This document shows, piece by piece, positions 62,196 through 64,000 of a DNA stretch of 64,000 nt; positions within the stretch are counted from its first letter, which is position 1; each line of letters begins with the position of its first letter. Made by a program: the position numbers and the translations under genes. Under the pieces are notes generated by a model. It did not search any database. It was not told where the DNA came from and saw only the letters and a list, made by a program, of their open reading frames with translations. The stretch is from positions 37,886,875 through 37,950,874 of the forward strand of contig CM026561.1 of NCBI GenBank assembly GCA_015143295.1, in the 5' to 3' direction. Origin of the DNA: Tetracentron sinense. Lineage: Eukaryota > Streptophyta > Magnoliopsida > Trochodendrales > Trochodendraceae.

Positions 62196-64000
62196 TCATC
62201 TTCTTTATTTTACTTTTCGGATACTCATACTTAATACAAAACTTCGATCATGGAATTGCAAGTGCTCATATACCATTTGTGAGTGACATATAGGCAATAA
62301 GACTTTAATAACATGGCATATGCATTTCAATTCCCAATTCATAGTCCTAAACATGCTCACATATAATCTAAACACATAATTTCATCTATTTAATATGCTT
62401 TACATCACAATCAAGACATCATATCTTCTCTTTCATCAAGAATTCACCACATGAGCAATTTAATAGAGTATAACTAAGGTTTTGCATTAAACACATGAAT
62501 TTCATCATTTCTTTCAATAAAGGATTACAACAAGATTCTTTAGTAGAGAGTATCGACCTTCCGAGATCGAATCCCTTCGATCTAGCGCTTTAGAATGACT
62601 GGAGGAGATGAATCCAAGCTTTTCCTTGCTTCTTCTAGAGCTTTCCTTAGAAAACTAGGTTTTCTACCATTTCTTTGTCAAATTGGCTTAAAAGAGTTAG
62701 AATACTTTAAACTATACCAGGAAGCTCGTTTCCCACACTCGCTTCCTCGGATGGACTTGCTTCCTACGAAGCTCGCTTCCTCGGACGAAATCGCTTCCTA
62801 GGAAGCTCGCTTCCATCACGTCTCATCTAGTAGTCAAAGGTAGTTGTATGTGTGAAGTGATGTGGTAAACCACAGTCTATAGCCTAGGGTGCAGACTCTA
62901 AGCAAGTATCGTCGTTTTGAAACCTAATGTACCTACTTTTCCCCAAAAATCTCATGCAATATAAAATCAAAGGTATAACTATCCATAAATAACATAATGG
63001 GAATGAGGAACCTATATCTCATTTCTCACTTCCCGTTTCCTAAGGTTTTTTTAAGTCTCGCTTCCCGCTTCTCGCTTTGCTTCTCGTTTTCGCTTCTCGC
63101 TCTGGTAATTATGCTTTAAACCCACGAAATAGACTTTCTATTTATAGTCCTAGGGTTTCAATCCCTAAAAATCCAGACTTAACCCCCTTTTTAAAAAAAA
63201 CACTTCTGTGCAAATTCGTTCGAACAAATTTATATTCGTTCAAACGAATGTCAATTCGTTCGAACCAATCTAAGACCTATCAAATGGAAATGGGTGTTGG
63301 AATGTTCACCCAATTGAAATTCCTGGCTTCATTCAAACAATTGAGAATTTGTTCAACGAATAGTCCAAAACTTCTCTGTACTTTGCATTCCTACCAACTT
63401 TGCCTCACTTGTTTAGACTTATATATTTTTTAACCATTCCAAGACATAATTTAAGATAAAATACTCATCAAAGCAATTCATTATTATCCAACCATGAATT
63501 ACAACTTACGTTTACCATTTTACCTTTAATGAGCATAGAATTTACATGGATGAAATCCGGGTCTCTACATGTATTCTAGTATAGAGTGGGTGAGATGTCC
63601 TAATAGGAGATCCACTATGAGTTATTCACAGTTGTCAAAAACAACCTTGTTAGGTGAAAGAGTAAGAAGCAAAGTTTTGGTGCCACATCCAGTATTGTAA
63701 GCTTGTTCGGTTGGTTGATAGGAGATCCACTATCGGTTATTGCAAAGTTCTGGTGCCACATCCGGAAGCAAAGTTTTGACAAGACACATACCACGTGTGA
63801 GCTTATTTGGTTGAGGACACTAATGACTAAGATGGGGTTGAAACTTGAAAGCTGATAAACCAATAAAGTCATATTGTGGCAATCAGGTTGTGATCATATC
63901 ACCAAAAATCCTATTTTCCATGATTGAATGAAACATAAAGAAGTTGATTGTTTTGGTAACAAGGTGGTCACTAATGAGATTTCTACCCCATATGTACAAT

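Larger units (their letters stand above)
61070..63569 (-). mobile_element. Solo gypsy LTR, copy C, 2500 bp
   Basis: On the minus strand it begins TGTAGAGACCC and ends GGGTCGTGACA. Flanks GGTAT (61065-61069) and TGTAT (63570-63574) match at four of five bases, as expected for a gypsy 5-bp duplication, and no internal region is present, so it is a solo LTR. Palindromes built on ATTCGTTCGAAC at 63214-63266, TATA (CTATAAATAG) at 63138-63147, hairpin GATCGA/TCGATC at 62565-62582, donor-like GAAG/GTCGAT at 62558/62557, 6 x 80-bp repeat, acceptor-like GTAG at 61407, acidic frame 61279-61401. Extra GGAAGCTCGCTTCC palindromes occur at 62720-62815. Confidence 0.8.
59930..64000 (+). mobile_element. Copia remnant split by two insertions (runs off window)
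   Basis: 59960-60145 encodes the end of reverse transcriptase (LVGELIYLTITCSNIAHIIS, then HMDSVVR). It resumes at about 60983-61069 with an RxLRYLKG-like stretch and LLYKG, then again at 63570 with the DRRST-like part and further on SKVLVPHPV. It is the same family type as 1275-3941. Frames are broken. Confidence 0.6.

Overview
This window is nuclear DNA from a flowering plant. The evidence is two split plant genes with plant orthologues, plant-type L1, RTE, Copia, Ty3/Gypsy and hAT elements, and fossil plastid tRNA pieces. The introns are very long and AT-rich and most of the window is mobile-element debris. That points to a mid- to large-sized, non-grass angiosperm genome; the species cannot be named from the sequence.

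Two host genes, both on the minus strand, cover most of the window. (1) A P-class pentatricopeptide-repeat gene resembling Arabidopsis EMB2654 (At2g41720) starts at 15922 and runs left through seven recognisable exons to 872. Its last exon lies off the left edge. (2) An RRP12-like / NUC173 ARM-repeat gene (resembling At2g34357) enters from beyond the right edge. Its first visible exon is 58610-58791, and it runs left through 13 exons to its stop at 21395. It contains introns of 18.1, 6.4, 3.5, 3.1 and 3.0 kb. Both genes use one apparent GC-AG intron each. Exon order was checked by codon phase at every junction and by family similarity recalled from memory; no search was run.

Layout: 1-15.9 kb, EMB2654-like gene, with introns holding a Copia remnant split by a hAT element with a clean 8-bp duplication, RTE LINE pieces and several MITE-like elements. 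16-21.4 kb, intergenic, with a probable mitochondrial-type insertion (about 16.65-17.68 kb) and a decayed plastid-type trnW. 21.4-58.8 kb, RRP12-like gene; its introns hold a near full-length but inactivated L1 LINE (38.4-45.3 kb), other L1 pieces, one free-standing gypsy LTR (27.9 kb), a gypsy 3' end with its LTR (34.3-37.5 kb), many hAT-like elements and a plastid-type trnP fragment. 58.8-64 kb, a Copia remnant interrupted by a foldback element and a 2.5-kb solo gypsy LTR.

The most unusual signal is shared by the three gypsy LTRs (about 27.9-29.9 kb plus strand, 35.2-37.5 kb plus strand, 61.1-63.6 kb minus strand). Each has, in the same order: a cluster of short palindromes, different in each copy, about 55-62 bp upstream of a TATA box; a GATC-stem hairpin directly before a splice-donor-like AG/GT; a 1.12-1.15-kb intron-like interval carrying copy-specific tandem repeats; an acceptor-like AG; and a 34-40-codon acidic reading frame whose amino acids are conserved through synonymous codon changes. 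This looks like an LTR-embedded spliced leader with a conserved micropeptide exon. I know of no description of it, but that has not been searched.
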